The notes under the pieces: generated by a model
The model's input: the letters and a program-made list of their open reading frames with translations, nothing else
Database searches by the model: none
What the model was told of the DNA's origin: nothing
DNA from: Tenacibaculum pelagium
GTDB lineage: Bacteria > Bacteroidota > Bacteroidia > Flavobacteriales > Flavobacteriaceae
Direction: 5' to 3'
Assembly: GCF_014062345.1 (NCBI RefSeq)
Contig: NZ_JACGLS010000001.1
Location: forward strand, 620,001-684,000
Length of the DNA: 64,000 nt
Part shown: positions 42,578 to 52,246 of the stretch, piece by piece
Position numbering within the stretch: the stretch's first letter is position 1
How the letters are laid out: every line of letters begins with the position of its first letter
Made by a program: the position numbers and the translations under genes

Positions 42578-43942
42578 TTACTGTACTTTATTTATCAATT
42601 CGTCTAAAGAACAAGTAGTTTGTTCTCCATTATTCATATTTTTTAAAACAAACGCACCATTATCAACATCAGTTACTACAAATTCTATTGCTCTGTTGGT
42701 AACGTATTTCCACTGCTTTTTTTGTTGTTTGTTACTTGCAGCGGTATCAGGATATAATTCTGATTTTATATTGTTTTCTCTTAAACTTTTAATTGCTTTT
42801 ATCTTTAATATATTCTCTTCTTCATTAAAGTTTAAGAATAATACTTTTGGTTTTGGTAATTGAACAGTTTCAAATAAACCTAACTCTTCCATTACTAAAT
42901 AAATACGATCTAAACCAAAAGAAATTCCAACTCCACTAACATCTTTCAATCCAAAAATCCCTGTTAAATCATCGTAACGACCTCCACCTCCGATAGAACC
43001 CATTTTTACACCTTCAGGTGCAGCTACTTCATAAATTGCACCTGTATAATAATTTAATCCACGAGCTAAGGTTACATCTAATTCTAATGAAGCAGACGAC
43101 AATCCTACTTCTTCAATCATATTTACAACCGTGCGTAAATCTTCTACTCCTTGTAAACCTTCTTCAGAAGCGCTTAACATTTCTTTTAAAGAACTTAACT
43201 TATCTTGGTTAGATCCAGAAAAATTAAATAAAGGATCTACCTTTTTAATTGCTTCTTCAGAAATTCCTTTCTCAAGCATCTCTTTAACAACACCTTCTTT
43301 ACTAATCTTATCTAACTTATCTAAGGCTACTGTAAAATCGATTAATTTATCTGACGCTCCGATTACCTCAGCAATACCAGATAATATTTTACGATTGTTG
43401 ATTTTGATAGTCGTACCATTTAAACCTAACTTACTAAAAACAGTATCGTATAATTGTACAAATTCTACTTCTTGTAATAAGGATTTACTTCCTACAACAT
43501 CAGCATCGCACTGGTAAAATTCTCTAAAACGACCTTTTTGCGGGCGATCTGCTCTCCAAACTGGTTGAATTTGGTAACGTTTAAATGGAAAAGTAATATC
43601 GTTTTGGTGTTGTACAACGTAACGTGCAAATGGCACTGTTAAATCGTAGCGCAATGCTTTTTCAGAGATTTTAGAAATTAATTTTTGACTGTTCTTTTCT
43701 GTCAATAAATTATCATCTACTTTCTTTAAATAATCTCCAGAATTTAAAATCTTAAAAATCAAACGATCCCCTTCTTCTCCATACTTTCCCATTAAAGTAG
43801 AAGAGTTTTCAAAACTTGGAGTTTCGATAGGTTGAAACCCGAAGTTTTCAAACGAATGTTTAATTATATTAAAAATATAGTTTCGTTTGGCTACTGTTTC
43901 TGACGAAAAATCTCTTGTTCCTTTTGGAATTCCTACTTTCAT
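42578..43942 (-). CDS. hisS: Histidyl-tRNA synthetase
   Basis: A 454-aa class II synthetase that charges tRNA-His. Motif 2 region [15 protein letters not shown], His-specific motifs [15 protein letters not shown] and [14 protein letters not shown], motif 3 [11 protein letters not shown], and a C-terminal anticodon-binding domain (~residue 360 on, [15 protein letters not shown]). The N terminus [10 protein letters not shown] is standard. Confidence 0.97.
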   Translation of the reverse strand: MKVGIPKGTRDFSSETVAKRNYIFNIIKHSFENFGFQPIETPSFENSSTLMGKYGEEGDRLIFKILNSGDYLKKVDDNLLTEKNSQKLISKISEKALRYDLTVPFARYVVQHQNDITFPFKRYQIQPVWRADRPQKGRFREFYQCDADVVGSKSLLQEVEFVQLYDTVFSKLGLNGTTIKINNRKILSGIAEVIGASDKLIDFTVALDKLDKISKEGVVKEMLEKGISEEAIKKVDPLFNFSGSNQDKLSSLKEMLSASEEGLQGVEDLRTVVNMIEEVGLSSASLELDVTLARGLNYYTGAIYEVAAPEGVKMGSIGGGGRYDDLTGIFGLKDVSGVGISFGLDRIYLVMEELGLFETVQLPKPKVLFLNFNEEENILKIKAIKSLRENNIKSELYPDTAASNKQQKKQWKYVTNRAIEFVVTDVDNGAFVLKNMNNGEQTTCSLDELINKVQ

Positions 43943-44030
43943 AGTTACTTATGAATTATAAAAATGATGTTTATTATTATACAAGCAAATAAATGCATTG
44001 AGAGCGCAAATATCTGAATTAAAAAATAGA

Positions 44031-44960
44031 TTATGAAGTTTTATTTCTTCGTTTTAATCGATAAATAGATGCGTTTAATTCGAAGCCTAACAATAGTATA
44101 ATTGCATTTAACCAAACAAATAGCATTAATATTAACAAAGTACCAATAGAACCGTATAACTGATTATATGTTGCAAATTTTTCTATATAAATACCAAAAA
44201 GATAAAAAGTAAATAAAGATGATATAGTGGTTAATATTGCTCCTGGTGAAAAGAATCGTACTTCCTTTCCTTGTTTTGTTCCGAAACGGAATAAAAGTGA
44301 TACAATAGTAAAAATCATGAGTAAAAACAACAGTCCTCTACCCCAATAAAACAAGTCTAAATCAGCAGTATCTAGCCAACCTGCTTTGTCTATTCTTCCT
44401 AAGGCTACTTGATAAAAAATGATTAACACCACTGTTACTATCAAGAAAAAAGACATTAATAACGAAACCCCTAAAGAAACAATATAAGCTCTAAAAACAT
44501 TTCTCATTTCTTTTACATGATACGAATATTCGAATCCACCGAAAATAGCATTCACACCATTTGTCATTAAAAAAATAGAGGCTAAAAAACCAAAAGACAG
44601 TAGGCCTCCATACTGATTGTTAATAATATCTTTTAAAACACCATCAACTGCATTAAAGGTTTTAGGAGGTAACATTTCTTGAATTAATCCAAACAAATTA
44701 TCTTGAAATCCTTCAATAGGTATGTAAGGAATCAACGATAAAATAAACAGCATAAACGGAAAAATTGCCATGAAGAAACTGAATGCAATTCCACCAGCTC
44801 TTGTAGTTAAAGCGCCTTTTACAATACCAATTATGTACATTTCTAGCACATCGTATAAAGACATTCCTTCTAGCCCTGGAATCTTAATTTTCTTTCCGAA
44901 GGCTACCAATAAATTTAGTATTGGTATTTTATCTAGTTTGCTTTCTATTCGTTTGGTCAT
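44031..44960 (-). CDS. YihY/BrkB family membrane protein
   Basis: A 309-aa protein with six membrane helices from ~residue 50. The family signature AGGIAFSFFMAIFPFMLFIL, then GGLLSFGFLASIFLMTNGVNAIFGGF and the C-terminal YGSIGTLLILMLFVWLNAIILLLG are clear. Once called RNase BN, now an uncharacterised envelope protein. No partner nearby. Confidence 0.93.
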   Translation of the reverse strand: MTKRIESKLDKIPILNLLVAFGKKIKIPGLEGMSLYDVLEMYIIGIVKGALTTRAGGIAFSFFMAIFPFMLFILSLIPYIPIEGFQDNLFGLIQEMLPPKTFNAVDGVLKDIINNQYGGLLSFGFLASIFLMTNGVNAIFGGFEYSYHVKEMRNVFRAYIVSLGVSLLMSFFLIVTVVLIIFYQVALGRIDKAGWLDTADLDLFYWGRGLLFLLMIFTIVSLLFRFGTKQGKEVRFFSPGAILTTISSLFTFYLFGIYIEKFATYNQLYGSIGTLLILMLFVWLNAIILLLGFELNASIYRLKRRNKTS

Positions 44961-44989
44961 TTCTTTTTACATACAATGTTAAAAAACAA

Positions 44990-45024
44990 AGGTACAAAGT
45001 CCTAACTTTAAGAACTTTGTACCT
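44990..45024 (-). terminator. Terminator of M3 peptidase gene
   Basis: AGGTACAAAGT (44990-45000) pairs perfectly with ACTTTGTACCT (45014-45024), 13-base loop; on the minus strand it follows the M3 peptidase stop and is followed by TTGTTTTTT. Confidence 0.85.
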
Positions 45025-45046
45025 CAGCTTTTTTTTACAACAAAAA

Positions 45047-47149
45047 CTACTTTAATCCACGTGCTTTTAACATAGGAGCTGCTTTTGGATCTCTTCCTGC
45101 AAAGGTTTTATACATTTCTGCATAATCCATAGTATTTCCTTTTGATAAAACCTGTTCACGGAATTTTTGCCCGTTCTCACGTGTTAACAATCCATTATTT
45201 TTAAACCAATCGTATGCATCGTGACTTAACATTTCTGTCCATAAATACGAATAATATCCAGCTGCATAACCTCCACTAAAAATATGTGCAAAGTATGTAG
45301 AACGATATCTTGGTGGTACCTCATCAACATTCAATTTCATTTGCTTTAAAGCATCTTCTTCAAACTTAGCCACATCTTCAATTTTATCATCTGCAGAAAT
45401 TGTGTGCCATATCATATCTAAACTAGATGAACACAAGTTTTCTATCATTGAATACCCTTGATTAAAAGTTCCTGCATCTTTAATTTTCTTCAACAAAGAA
45501 TCTGGAATTACTTCTCCTGTTTTATAATGCAAAGCATAATTATTTAAAACCTCAGGATGCGTAGCCCAGTTTTCGTTAAACTGCGATGGAAACTCTACAA
45601 AATCTCTTGAAGTACTAGTACCTGAAATTGAAGCATATTTTTGATTTCCGAACAAACCGTGTAAAGCATGTCCAAACTCATGAAACATCGTTTCTACCTC
45701 ATCAAAACTAATTAATGCAGGTTCTCCTTCGGCTGGTTTTGGCGAGTTACATACATTGTAAATAACTGGCTTTTGATTACGCAATTTCGATTGTTTTACA
45801 AAAGCACTCATCCATGCTCCTCCTCTTTTACTATCTCTAGCAAAAAAATCTCCGTAATATAATCCTAACGGACTTCCGTCTTCTTCAAAAACCTCATACA
45901 CGACCACATCTGGATGGTATGTTGGAATATCTGTACGCTTTTTAAAAGTAATTCCATACAATTTCGTTGCTGCATAAAACACTCCTTTTTCTAATACATT
46001 GGTTACTTCAAAATACGGCTTTACCTCTTCTTCGTTTAAGTTATATTTAGACTTACGTACTTTTTCAGCATAATGATTCCAGTCATATGGAGCTAATTTA
46101 AAATCTCCTCCATTTTTGCCTATCTCTGCTTGAATTTCTTTTACTTCTGAAGCTGCTTTTTCTAATGAACCTGGAATTAATCCGTTAAACATTTCAAATA
46201 CCTTATCTGGTGTATTTGCCATGGTTCCTTGTAAACTCCAACTAGCATAGTTATCAAACCCTAAAATTTGAGCTTTTTTAGCTCTTAAGGTTACCATTTT
46301 CTTAACCAGATCTGTTGTATCAAACTCACCTCCTTCTGTTCTACAAACAGATTTATTAAATAATTCTTTACGTAGCTCTCTATTTTCTAATGACTGTAAT
46401 GATGGTTGTTGGGTTGTATTTATTAGTTGGATTTCATAAGAACCATCTTTCTCTATTGATTTAATCTTATCTTCTGAAAATCCCTTCAGTTTTTCTTTAT
46501 CCAAAACCACAACTCCACCTTTTTTACTCGCGTCTAACAACTTTTTACCAAAATCGTTTGACAAACTCGCTATTTCAGAATTGATTTCTTTTAACTTTTC
46601 TTTTTTATCTTCTGATAAGTTAGCCCCAGCTTTTACAAAGTTTTTATAATACTCGTTAACTAAATGTTTTGATTCAGCATCTAAATTTAAACTCTCTAAA
46701 TTATTATAAACCGTTTTTATTCTATTAAACAGCTCTGTATTTAACAAAATATCATCGCTATGCTTAGAAAATTTTGGCGCTAATTCTTTTTGAATTTCCT
46801 TGATAGTATCGTTTGTATGTGCTCCTGCTAATCCGTAAAAAACAGCCGTAACATTATCTAAAGTTTTACTACTTTCTTCTAAAGCAATAATGGTGTTTTC
46901 AAATGTTGGTGCTTCTGTATTATCAACTATTTTCTGAATGGCTTCATTTTGCACTTTCATTCCCTCTAAAATAGCTGGCATAAAGTGCTCATTCTTTATT
47001 TTAGTAAAATCTGGCGCTCCGTAATCTAATGTACTTTCAATTAATAAAGGATTATTTGCCATATCTGATGTACTCTCTTTTTTCACTTCTTTTGTTTTAC
47101 ATGACAAAGCCAATACTAAAGTAGCAACGATGATTATATGTTTTTTCAT
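45047..47149 (-). CDS. M3 family metallopeptidase (Dcp-like) lipoprotein
   Basis: A 700-aa zinc oligopeptidase. Signal peptide with lipobox VLALSC (Cys ~17). The catalytic HEFGH is in FHEFGHALHGLFGNQKYASI, with the third ligand E in the FVEFPSQFNENW context. The family includes Dcp and oligopeptidase A; the export signal favours a periplasmic dipeptidyl carboxypeptidase role. It has its own terminator and follows nadC by 15 bases on the same strand. Confidence 0.94.
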   Translation of the reverse strand: MKKHIIIVATLVLALSCKTKEVKKESTSDMANNPLLIESTLDYGAPDFTKIKNEHFMPAILEGMKVQNEAIQKIVDNTEAPTFENTIIALEESSKTLDNVTAVFYGLAGAHTNDTIKEIQKELAPKFSKHSDDILLNTELFNRIKTVYNNLESLNLDAESKHLVNEYYKNFVKAGANLSEDKKEKLKEINSEIASLSNDFGKKLLDASKKGGVVVLDKEKLKGFSEDKIKSIEKDGSYEIQLINTTQQPSLQSLENRELRKELFNKSVCRTEGGEFDTTDLVKKMVTLRAKKAQILGFDNYASWSLQGTMANTPDKVFEMFNGLIPGSLEKAASEVKEIQAEIGKNGGDFKLAPYDWNHYAEKVRKSKYNLNEEEVKPYFEVTNVLEKGVFYAATKLYGITFKKRTDIPTYHPDVVVYEVFEEDGSPLGLYYGDFFARDSKRGGAWMSAFVKQSKLRNQKPVIYNVCNSPKPAEGEPALISFDEVETMFHEFGHALHGLFGNQKYASISGTSTSRDFVEFPSQFNENWATHPEVLNNYALHYKTGEVIPDSLLKKIKDAGTFNQGYSMIENLCSSSLDMIWHTISADDKIEDVAKFEEDALKQMKLNVDEVPPRYRSTYFAHIFSGGYAAGYYSYLWTEMLSHDAYDWFKNNGLLTRENGQKFREQVLSKGNTMDYAEMYKTFAGRDPKAAPMLKARGLK

Positions 47150-47164
47150 TTTACTAATATTAAA

Positions 47165-48025
47165 TTAATCTACTGCTTTTAAACTTAAATCTAAATTATA
47201 CACCGAATGTGTTAAGGCTCCTGATGAAATAAAATCTACACCACATTCAGCATACTCTCGAATTGTTTTTTCGTTAATTCCTCCCGAAGATTCTGTTAAA
47301 CATTTATCTCCAATTAAAGCTACTGCTTTACGAGTATTTTCGTAATTAAAGTTGTCTATTAAAATTCTATACACGCCTTCGTTTTTCAAAATCTCTTCAA
47401 TCTCTTCTAGGCTACGAGCTTCTACTATAATCTTAATATCTAACCCTTTTTCAGCTAAATAGTTTTTGGTTTTTGCTATTGCTGGAGTAATTCCTCCTGC
47501 AAAATCGATATGATTGTCTTTTATCATTACCATATCGTATAAAGCGAATCGGTGATTCTCACCTCCTCCAATTTTAACTGCCCATTTTTCTAAAGCTCTA
47601 ATACCTGGAGTAGTTTTACGAGTATCTAATACTTTGGTTTTAGTTCCGTCTAATAAGTTGGCGAAAAACTTAGTTTTGGTAGCAATAGCACTCATACGTT
47701 GCATTGCATTTAACACCAAACGTTCAGCCATTAAAATAGATTGTGATTTACCAGAAACATAAAAAACGATATCTCCATACTTCACTTCATCTCCGTCGTT
47801 AATTAATGTTTCAACTTCTAAATCGGCGTCAACATAATTAAAAACCATTTTAGCAAATTCTACACCAGCAATAATTCCTTCATCCTTTACTAATAATTTT
47901 GCCTTTCCCGTAGCATCGTTAGGAATACATGATAATGATGTATGATCACCATCCCCTATATCTTCACGAATTGCATTTGTTATTATTAAATCTAACTCTT
48001 TATTAAATTGTTCTTTTGAAATCAT
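47165..48025 (-). CDS. nadC: Nicotinate-nucleotide pyrophosphorylase (carboxylating)
   Basis: A 286-aa quinolinate phosphoribosyltransferase of NAD synthesis. EDIGDGDHTSLSCIP at the N terminus, RKTTPGIRALEKWAVKIGGGENHRF with PRPP-binding residues, MIKDNHI and the C-terminal LTESSGGINEKTIREYAECGV segment are all typical. First gene of a minus-strand pair with the M3 peptidase. Confidence 0.97.
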   Translation of the reverse strand: MISKEQFNKELDLIITNAIREDIGDGDHTSLSCIPNDATGKAKLLVKDEGIIAGVEFAKMVFNYVDADLEVETLINDGDEVKYGDIVFYVSGKSQSILMAERLVLNAMQRMSAIATKTKFFANLLDGTKTKVLDTRKTTPGIRALEKWAVKIGGGENHRFALYDMVMIKDNHIDFAGGITPAIAKTKNYLAEKGLDIKIIVEARSLEEIEEILKNEGVYRILIDNFNYENTRKAVALIGDKCLTESSGGINEKTIREYAECGVDFISSGALTHSVYNLDLSLKAVD

Positions 48026-48081
48026 TTGTTCACTAAAATTATATATGCTAAAATACTAATCAATTATGAATTATGAATTCT

Positions 48082-48089
48082 TAATTTTG
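48082..48089 (+). promoter_or_regulatory. rlmH promoter -7 element
   Basis: TAATTTTG, an exact TAnnTTTG match, ends only 4 bases before the rlmH ATG (48094). Since transcription in Bacteroidota starts a few bases after this element, the mRNA would be leaderless or nearly so. Confidence 0.55.
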
Positions 48090-48093
48090 CAAT

Positions 48094-48567
48094 ATGAAGA
48101 TAAAACTACTTGCTATTGGTAAAACTGATGATAAAAATTTAATTCAGTTAATCGACAACTATCAAAAAAGGCTAAAACATTATATAAAATTTGAATTAGA
48201 AATAATTCCAGATATCAAGAATGTTAAAAATCTTAGCGAATCTCAGCAAAAAGAAAAAGAAGGTGAATTGATTTTAAGCAAACTTCAAAATACCGATCAA
48301 TTAGTTTTGTTAGATGACAAAGGAAAGCATTTCACTTCTATTGAGTTTTCTCAATATCTTCAAAAGAAAATGAATTCTGGTTTAAAGCAATTAGTTTTAG
48401 TTATTGGTGGACCCTATGGTTTTTCTGATGCAGTGTATAAAAAATCGCAAGGAAAAATATCATTATCTAAAATGACATTTTCTCATCAAATGATTCGCTT
48501 ATTTATTGTTGAGCAAATTTATAGAGGGTATACTATTTTACGTAATGAGCCTTACCATCATGAGTAG
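48094..48567 (+). CDS. rlmH: 23S rRNA pseudouridine-1915 N3-methyltransferase
   Basis: A 157-aa SPOUT methyltransferase that modifies pseudouridine 1915 in helix 69 of 23S rRNA. MKIKLLAIGKTDDKN, the SAM-binding knot with LVIGGPYGFSDAVYKK, and the C-terminal FSHQMIRLFIVEQIYRGYTI and EPYHHE are family hallmarks. Divergent from nadC. Confidence 0.97.
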   Translation: MKIKLLAIGKTDDKNLIQLIDNYQKRLKHYIKFELEIIPDIKNVKNLSESQQKEKEGELILSKLQNTDQLVLLDDKGKHFTSIEFSQYLQKKMNSGLKQLVLVIGGPYGFSDAVYKKSQGKISLSKMTFSHQMIRLFIVEQIYRGYTILRNEPYHHE

Positions 48568-48621
48568 CGCAACTACTTTTAGTATTATATTTTCTCACTT
48601 TAAATTGATTAATTTAGCAAC

Positions 48622-49200
48622 ATGAAACTCGTTTTTGCAACTAACAACCTAAACAAACTTGCAGAAGTACAAAAAATGCTTCCCAATTCTATAGAATTAC
48701 TTTCCTTAAAAGATATTAACTGTTTTGATGATATTGAAGAAACTGCCAGTACTTTAGAAGGAAATGCTAAAATTAAAGCAAATCATATTACCCAAAAATT
48801 CGGTTACAATTGTTTTGCTGATGATACTGGCTTGGAAGTTGAAAGTTTGCAAGGAGCTCCTGGTGTATATTCAGCTCGCTATGCAGGTGAACCTGCCAAT
48901 GCAGAAAATAATATGCAAAAACTATTGACTGAATTACAAGATAAAGAAAATAGAAAAGCTCAATTTAGAACTTCGGTTTGCTTAAATTTAAATAGCAATC
49001 AGTTTTTATTTGATGGGATTTGTAAAGGTGAAATTCTAAACAAAAAACAAGGTGAAAAAGGTTTTGGATACGATCCTGTTTTTCAACCAGAAGGTTATAC
49101 AAAGTCGTTTGCAGAAATGACATCAGAAGAAAAAAATGCAATTAGTCACCGAGGGTTAGCAATTCAACAATTAGTAGAATTTTTAAAATCTTTAAGCTAA
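48622..49200 (+). CDS. rdgB: Non-canonical purine NTP diphosphatase (RdgB/HAM1)
   Basis: A 192-aa pyrophosphatase that removes XTP/ITP from nucleotide pools. [16 protein letters not shown], the catalytic [25 protein letters not shown] and GFGYDPVF plus SHRGLAIQQ are visible. TAATTTAG at 48610-48617 is a near -7 element whose end is 4 bases from the ATG, as in rlmH. The FecCD-type permease follows directly at its stop. Confidence 0.96.
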   Translation: MKLVFATNNLNKLAEVQKMLPNSIELLSLKDINCFDDIEETASTLEGNAKIKANHITQKFGYNCFADDTGLEVESLQGAPGVYSARYAGEPANAENNMQKLLTELQDKENRKAQFRTSVCLNLNSNQFLFDGICKGEILNKKQGEKGFGYDPVFQPEGYTKSFAEMTSEEKNAISHRGLAIQQLVEFLKSLS

Positions 49201-50232
49201 TTGAATTCTTCAAATAAATATACTAAACACTTTCTTATACTTTCAGTGCTACTGATTGTCTTTTTATTTTTAAATATTAGTTTAGGCTCTGTTTCTATTC
49301 CCTTTAAAGATATTTTTAAAAGCTTAACTGGAGGTATTGCTTCAAAAGATAGTTGGCAAACCATTATTGTAAATTTTCGTTTACCAAAAGCAATTACAGC
49401 AATTATGGTAGGTTCTGGCTTATCTATCTGCGGATTATTAATGCAAACTTTATTTCGCAATCCACTTGCTGGCCCTTTTGTACTTGGAATTTCTTCTGGT
49501 GCTAGTTTAGGTGTTGCTTTACTTATTCTTGGTTCTAGTGTTTTTGGCGGTGCTTTTCTATTGGCAGGATTTTCAAATTGGGCATTAGCAATTGCAGCCA
49601 GTATTGGCGCTTTTTTAGTTTTATCCGCTGTAATTATCGCAGCAAATAGAGTTAGAAACACCATGTCGATTTTAATTATAGGATTGATGTTTGGATCTTT
49701 AACATCTGCCGTAATATCTGTACTTGCTTATTTTAGTGAAGCTGAACAAATTCAACAGTATATGTTTTGGAGCTTTGGTAGTTTAGGTAACTTAACTTGG
49801 ACTGAACTATCGGTATTTGCAATAATATATATCATAGGAATACTAAGTACTTTTGCAGTTATAAAACCTTTAAATAGTTTTTTACTAGGTGAAAACTATG
49901 CCAAAAGCCTTGGAATTAACATTAAAAAAAGTAGAAACATAATTCTCTTAATCACAAGTTTGCTAACTGGAGTTATTACAGCTTTTTCAGGTCCGATTGC
50001 TTTTGTTGGACTAGCAATACCACATATTGCTAAAATGTTGTTCTCAACATCAAATCATAAAATATTAATTCCTGCGACAGCATTAATTGGAGCTATCGTT
50101 TTATTAATCTGTGATAGTATCGCTCAATTACCAACGAGCGAATTTACTTTACCTATTAATGCGATAACTTCTTTATTTGGAGCTCCAGTAGTAATTTGGT
50201 TATTAATAAGAAAAAAGAAAATTTACGTTTAA
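49201..50232 (+). CDS. FecCD-type ABC transporter permease
   Basis: A 343-aa permease of the iron-siderophore/heme/cobalamin importer family with about nine membrane helices. VGSGLSICGLLMQTLFRNPLAGPFVLGISSGAS is cut here to key parts: GLLMQTLFRNPLAGPF and VLGISSGASLG; the C-terminal coupling region GPIAFVGLAIPHIAK contacts the ATPase. It starts with TTG at 49201, the base after the rdgB stop. The substrate-binding protein is absent from the window. Confidence 0.92.
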   Translation: MNSSNKYTKHFLILSVLLIVFLFLNISLGSVSIPFKDIFKSLTGGIASKDSWQTIIVNFRLPKAITAIMVGSGLSICGLLMQTLFRNPLAGPFVLGISSGASLGVALLILGSSVFGGAFLLAGFSNWALAIAASIGAFLVLSAVIIAANRVRNTMSILIIGLMFGSLTSAVISVLAYFSEAEQIQQYMFWSFGSLGNLTWTELSVFAIIYIIGILSTFAVIKPLNSFLLGENYAKSLGINIKKSRNIILLITSLLTGVITAFSGPIAFVGLAIPHIAKMLFSTSNHKILIPATALIGAIVLLICDSIAQLPTSEFTLPINAITSLFGAPVVIWLLIRKKKIYV

Positions 50233-50234
50233 TT

Positions 50235-51032
50235 TTGAGCAAATCAGAAAAACATATCGTATTAAAAACTGAAAATCTATCCATAGGTTATCAAACAAAA
50301 AAGCAACAAACTATTATTGCTTCCAGCATCAACTTGTCTGTTGAAAAAGGAAAGTTTATTGCGCTGTTAGGTAAAAACGGAATTGGAAAATCTACTTTAT
50401 TACGTACGCTTTCTAAAGTTCAAAAACCTTTAGAAGGAAGCATAAAAATTAATCAAAAAGAGCTTTCAACCTATACGAATCAAGAATTATCAACTTCTTT
50501 AAGCTTGGTACTTACCGAACGCCTACCATTAAGTCAATTAACCGTTTTCGAATTGATTGCTTTAGGGCGTCAACCGTACACTAATTGGATTGATAAATTA
50601 TCGCCAAATGATTTAAAAAAAATACTTTGGGCAATTGAAGAAACCGAAATAACTCATTTAAAAGACAAACGTTTTTATGAATTAAGTGATGGGCAATTAC
50701 AACGTGTTTTAATTGCCCGTGCTTTAGCTCAGGATACCGAAATTATAATTCTTGATGAACCTACTGCACATCTTGATATTCATCATACTTTTAAAGTATT
50801 TTCTCTGTTAAAAAAACTTGTAGAAAAAACAGGAAAAACAATTATTATTTCAACTCACGAAATTAACCTTGCTATTCAATTGGCAGATGAATTTATTTTA
50901 CTAACTGAAAAAGAGATTCATAGCGGTACTTCTAAAGAGCTTATCAATCAAAATGCCTTTGAAAAATTGTTCCCAAAAGAGCTTATAAGTTTTAACAAAA
51001 CATTAGAACAATTCATAATAAAGAAAAATTAA
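50235..51032 (+). CDS. FecE/HmuV-type ABC transporter ATPase
   Basis: A 265-aa ATPase that powers the adjacent permease. Walker A GKNGIGKSTLL, signature LSDGQLQRVLIARAL, Walker B IIILDEPTAHLD and H-loop STHE are all present; the signature has LSDGQ in place of LSGGQ. The chosen TTG at 50235 is two bases after the permease stop; an in-frame TTG at 50196 overlapping the permease is possible but less likely. Substrate (Fe-chelate, heme or cobalamin) is not set by sequence. Confidence 0.92.
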   Translation: MSKSEKHIVLKTENLSIGYQTKKQQTIIASSINLSVEKGKFIALLGKNGIGKSTLLRTLSKVQKPLEGSIKINQKELSTYTNQELSTSLSLVLTERLPLSQLTVFELIALGRQPYTNWIDKLSPNDLKKILWAIEETEITHLKDKRFYELSDGQLQRVLIARALAQDTEIIILDEPTAHLDIHHTFKVFSLLKKLVEKTGKTIIISTHEINLAIQLADEFILLTEKEIHSGTSKELINQNAFEKLFPKELISFNKTLEQFIIKKN

Positions 51033-51033
51033 A

Positions 51034-51064
51034 TTTGAGCCTCTGTAACAAATTGTTATTTTTG
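51034..51064 (+). promoter_or_regulatory. Promoter of M28 peptidase gene
   Basis: TTTG at 51034-51037, a 19-base spacer and TATTTTTG at 51057-51064: both elements and the spacing are canonical for Bacteroidota. The ATG at 51100 is 35 bases downstream. Confidence 0.75.
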
Positions 51065-51099
51065 AGAATCAATCAAACCAAAACCTTAACTAAATATTG

Positions 51100-52143
51100 A
51101 TGAAAAAATTATTATACATGGCAAGTGCTGCGGTACTTGTAGCTTGTGGATCGAGCAAAGAAACAACAAGCACCGATAATGATTCGAATGTAGATTATTC
51201 TGAAAAATTTGCGAAGACCATTACCGCTAAAGATTTAGGGAAGCACTTGTTTGTTTACGCCTCAGATGAGTTTGAAGGTCGTAACACTGGTGAACCTGGA
51301 CAAAAGAAAGCTGTTAAATACTTAAAAAATTTTTATATCGATCAAGGAATAGCATCTCCTTTAGGTGGAGATGATTATTTTCAAGAAGTGCCATCTGCTT
51401 ACCTAAGTAACAACCGTCGTGGAATGACTTTAAAAGATTCTGAAAACGTAGTTGCGTTTATTAAAGGATCAGAAAAACCAGATGAGATAATAGTAATTTC
51501 TGCTCACTTAGATCACGAAGGCGTTAAAAACGGAGAAATTTATAATGGAGCCGACGATGACGGTTCTGGTACTGTTGCGATATTAGAAATTGCTGAAGCA
51601 TTTAAAAAAGCTGCCGATGCAGGTAAAGGACCTAAACGTTCCGTTTTATTTTTACACGTTACTGGTGAAGAAAAAGGTTTATTAGGATCTAAATACTACA
51701 CCGAAAATCCTATTTTTCCATTAGCAAATACGGTTACAAACCTAAATATCGATATGGTAGGTCGAGTTGATGATCGCCATAAAGGAAACCCTAATTATGT
51801 ATATTTAATTGGAGCTGATAAATTAAGTACTGAATTACATAATGTTTCAGAAGCGATGAATGAAAAATATACAAACATCGATTTAGATTATAAATACAAC
51901 GACGAAAACGACCCAAATCGTTTTTACTATCGTTCTGACCACTATAATTTTGCAAAGCACAACATTCCTATTATCTTTTATTTTAATGGTACACATGCAG
52001 ATTATCACCGACCAACCGATACACCTGATAAGATTAACTACGAAATGTTAGAAAACAGAGCGCGTTTAGTTTTTCATACTGCTTGGGAAATCGCAAATCG
52101 TGAAAACCGAATTGTTGTAGATAAAGCTGATACTAGCAAGTAA
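51100..52143 (+). CDS. M28 family zinc aminopeptidase lipoprotein
   Basis: A 347-aa lipoprotein (lipobox in SAAVLVAC; an extra TTG codon just upstream is not needed). The M28 zinc ligands are visible in order: SAHLDHEG (His), GADDDGSGTV (Asp), GEEKGLLGS (Glu), NLNIDMVGR (Asp) and ADYHRPTDT (His). Exported aminopeptidase that trims peptides outside the cytoplasm. Own promoter and terminator. Confidence 0.94.
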   Translation: MKKLLYMASAAVLVACGSSKETTSTDNDSNVDYSEKFAKTITAKDLGKHLFVYASDEFEGRNTGEPGQKKAVKYLKNFYIDQGIASPLGGDDYFQEVPSAYLSNNRRGMTLKDSENVVAFIKGSEKPDEIIVISAHLDHEGVKNGEIYNGADDDGSGTVAILEIAEAFKKAADAGKGPKRSVLFLHVTGEEKGLLGSKYYTENPIFPLANTVTNLNIDMVGRVDDRHKGNPNYVYLIGADKLSTELHNVSEAMNEKYTNIDLDYKYNDENDPNRFYYRSDHYNFAKHNIPIIFYFNGTHADYHRPTDTPDKINYEMLENRARLVFHTAWEIANRENRIVVDKADTSK

Positions 52144-52174
52144 TTAAAAATTACTATTTCGTTTATATAAAATA

Positions 52175-52203
52175 AAACTCGTCATTTGGCGAGTTTTTTT
52201 TTA
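52175..52203 (+). terminator. Terminator after M28 peptidase
   Basis: AAACTCGTC / GGCGAGTTT stem with a 4-base loop and T-run. Confidence 0.88.
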
Positions 52204-52246
52204 TGATTGCTTTTTTATATTCGTATTAAAATAAATTGCTAATTAA

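Noticed and set aside
42471..42863. 130-codon plus-strand open frame between folE and hisS
   Set aside because: Overlaps both real genes in antisense and spans their promoter; no recognisable features.
49197..49664. 155-codon minus-strand open frame antisense to the permease
   Set aside because: Composition follows from the hydrophobic codons of the permease on the other strand; no start context or homology features.
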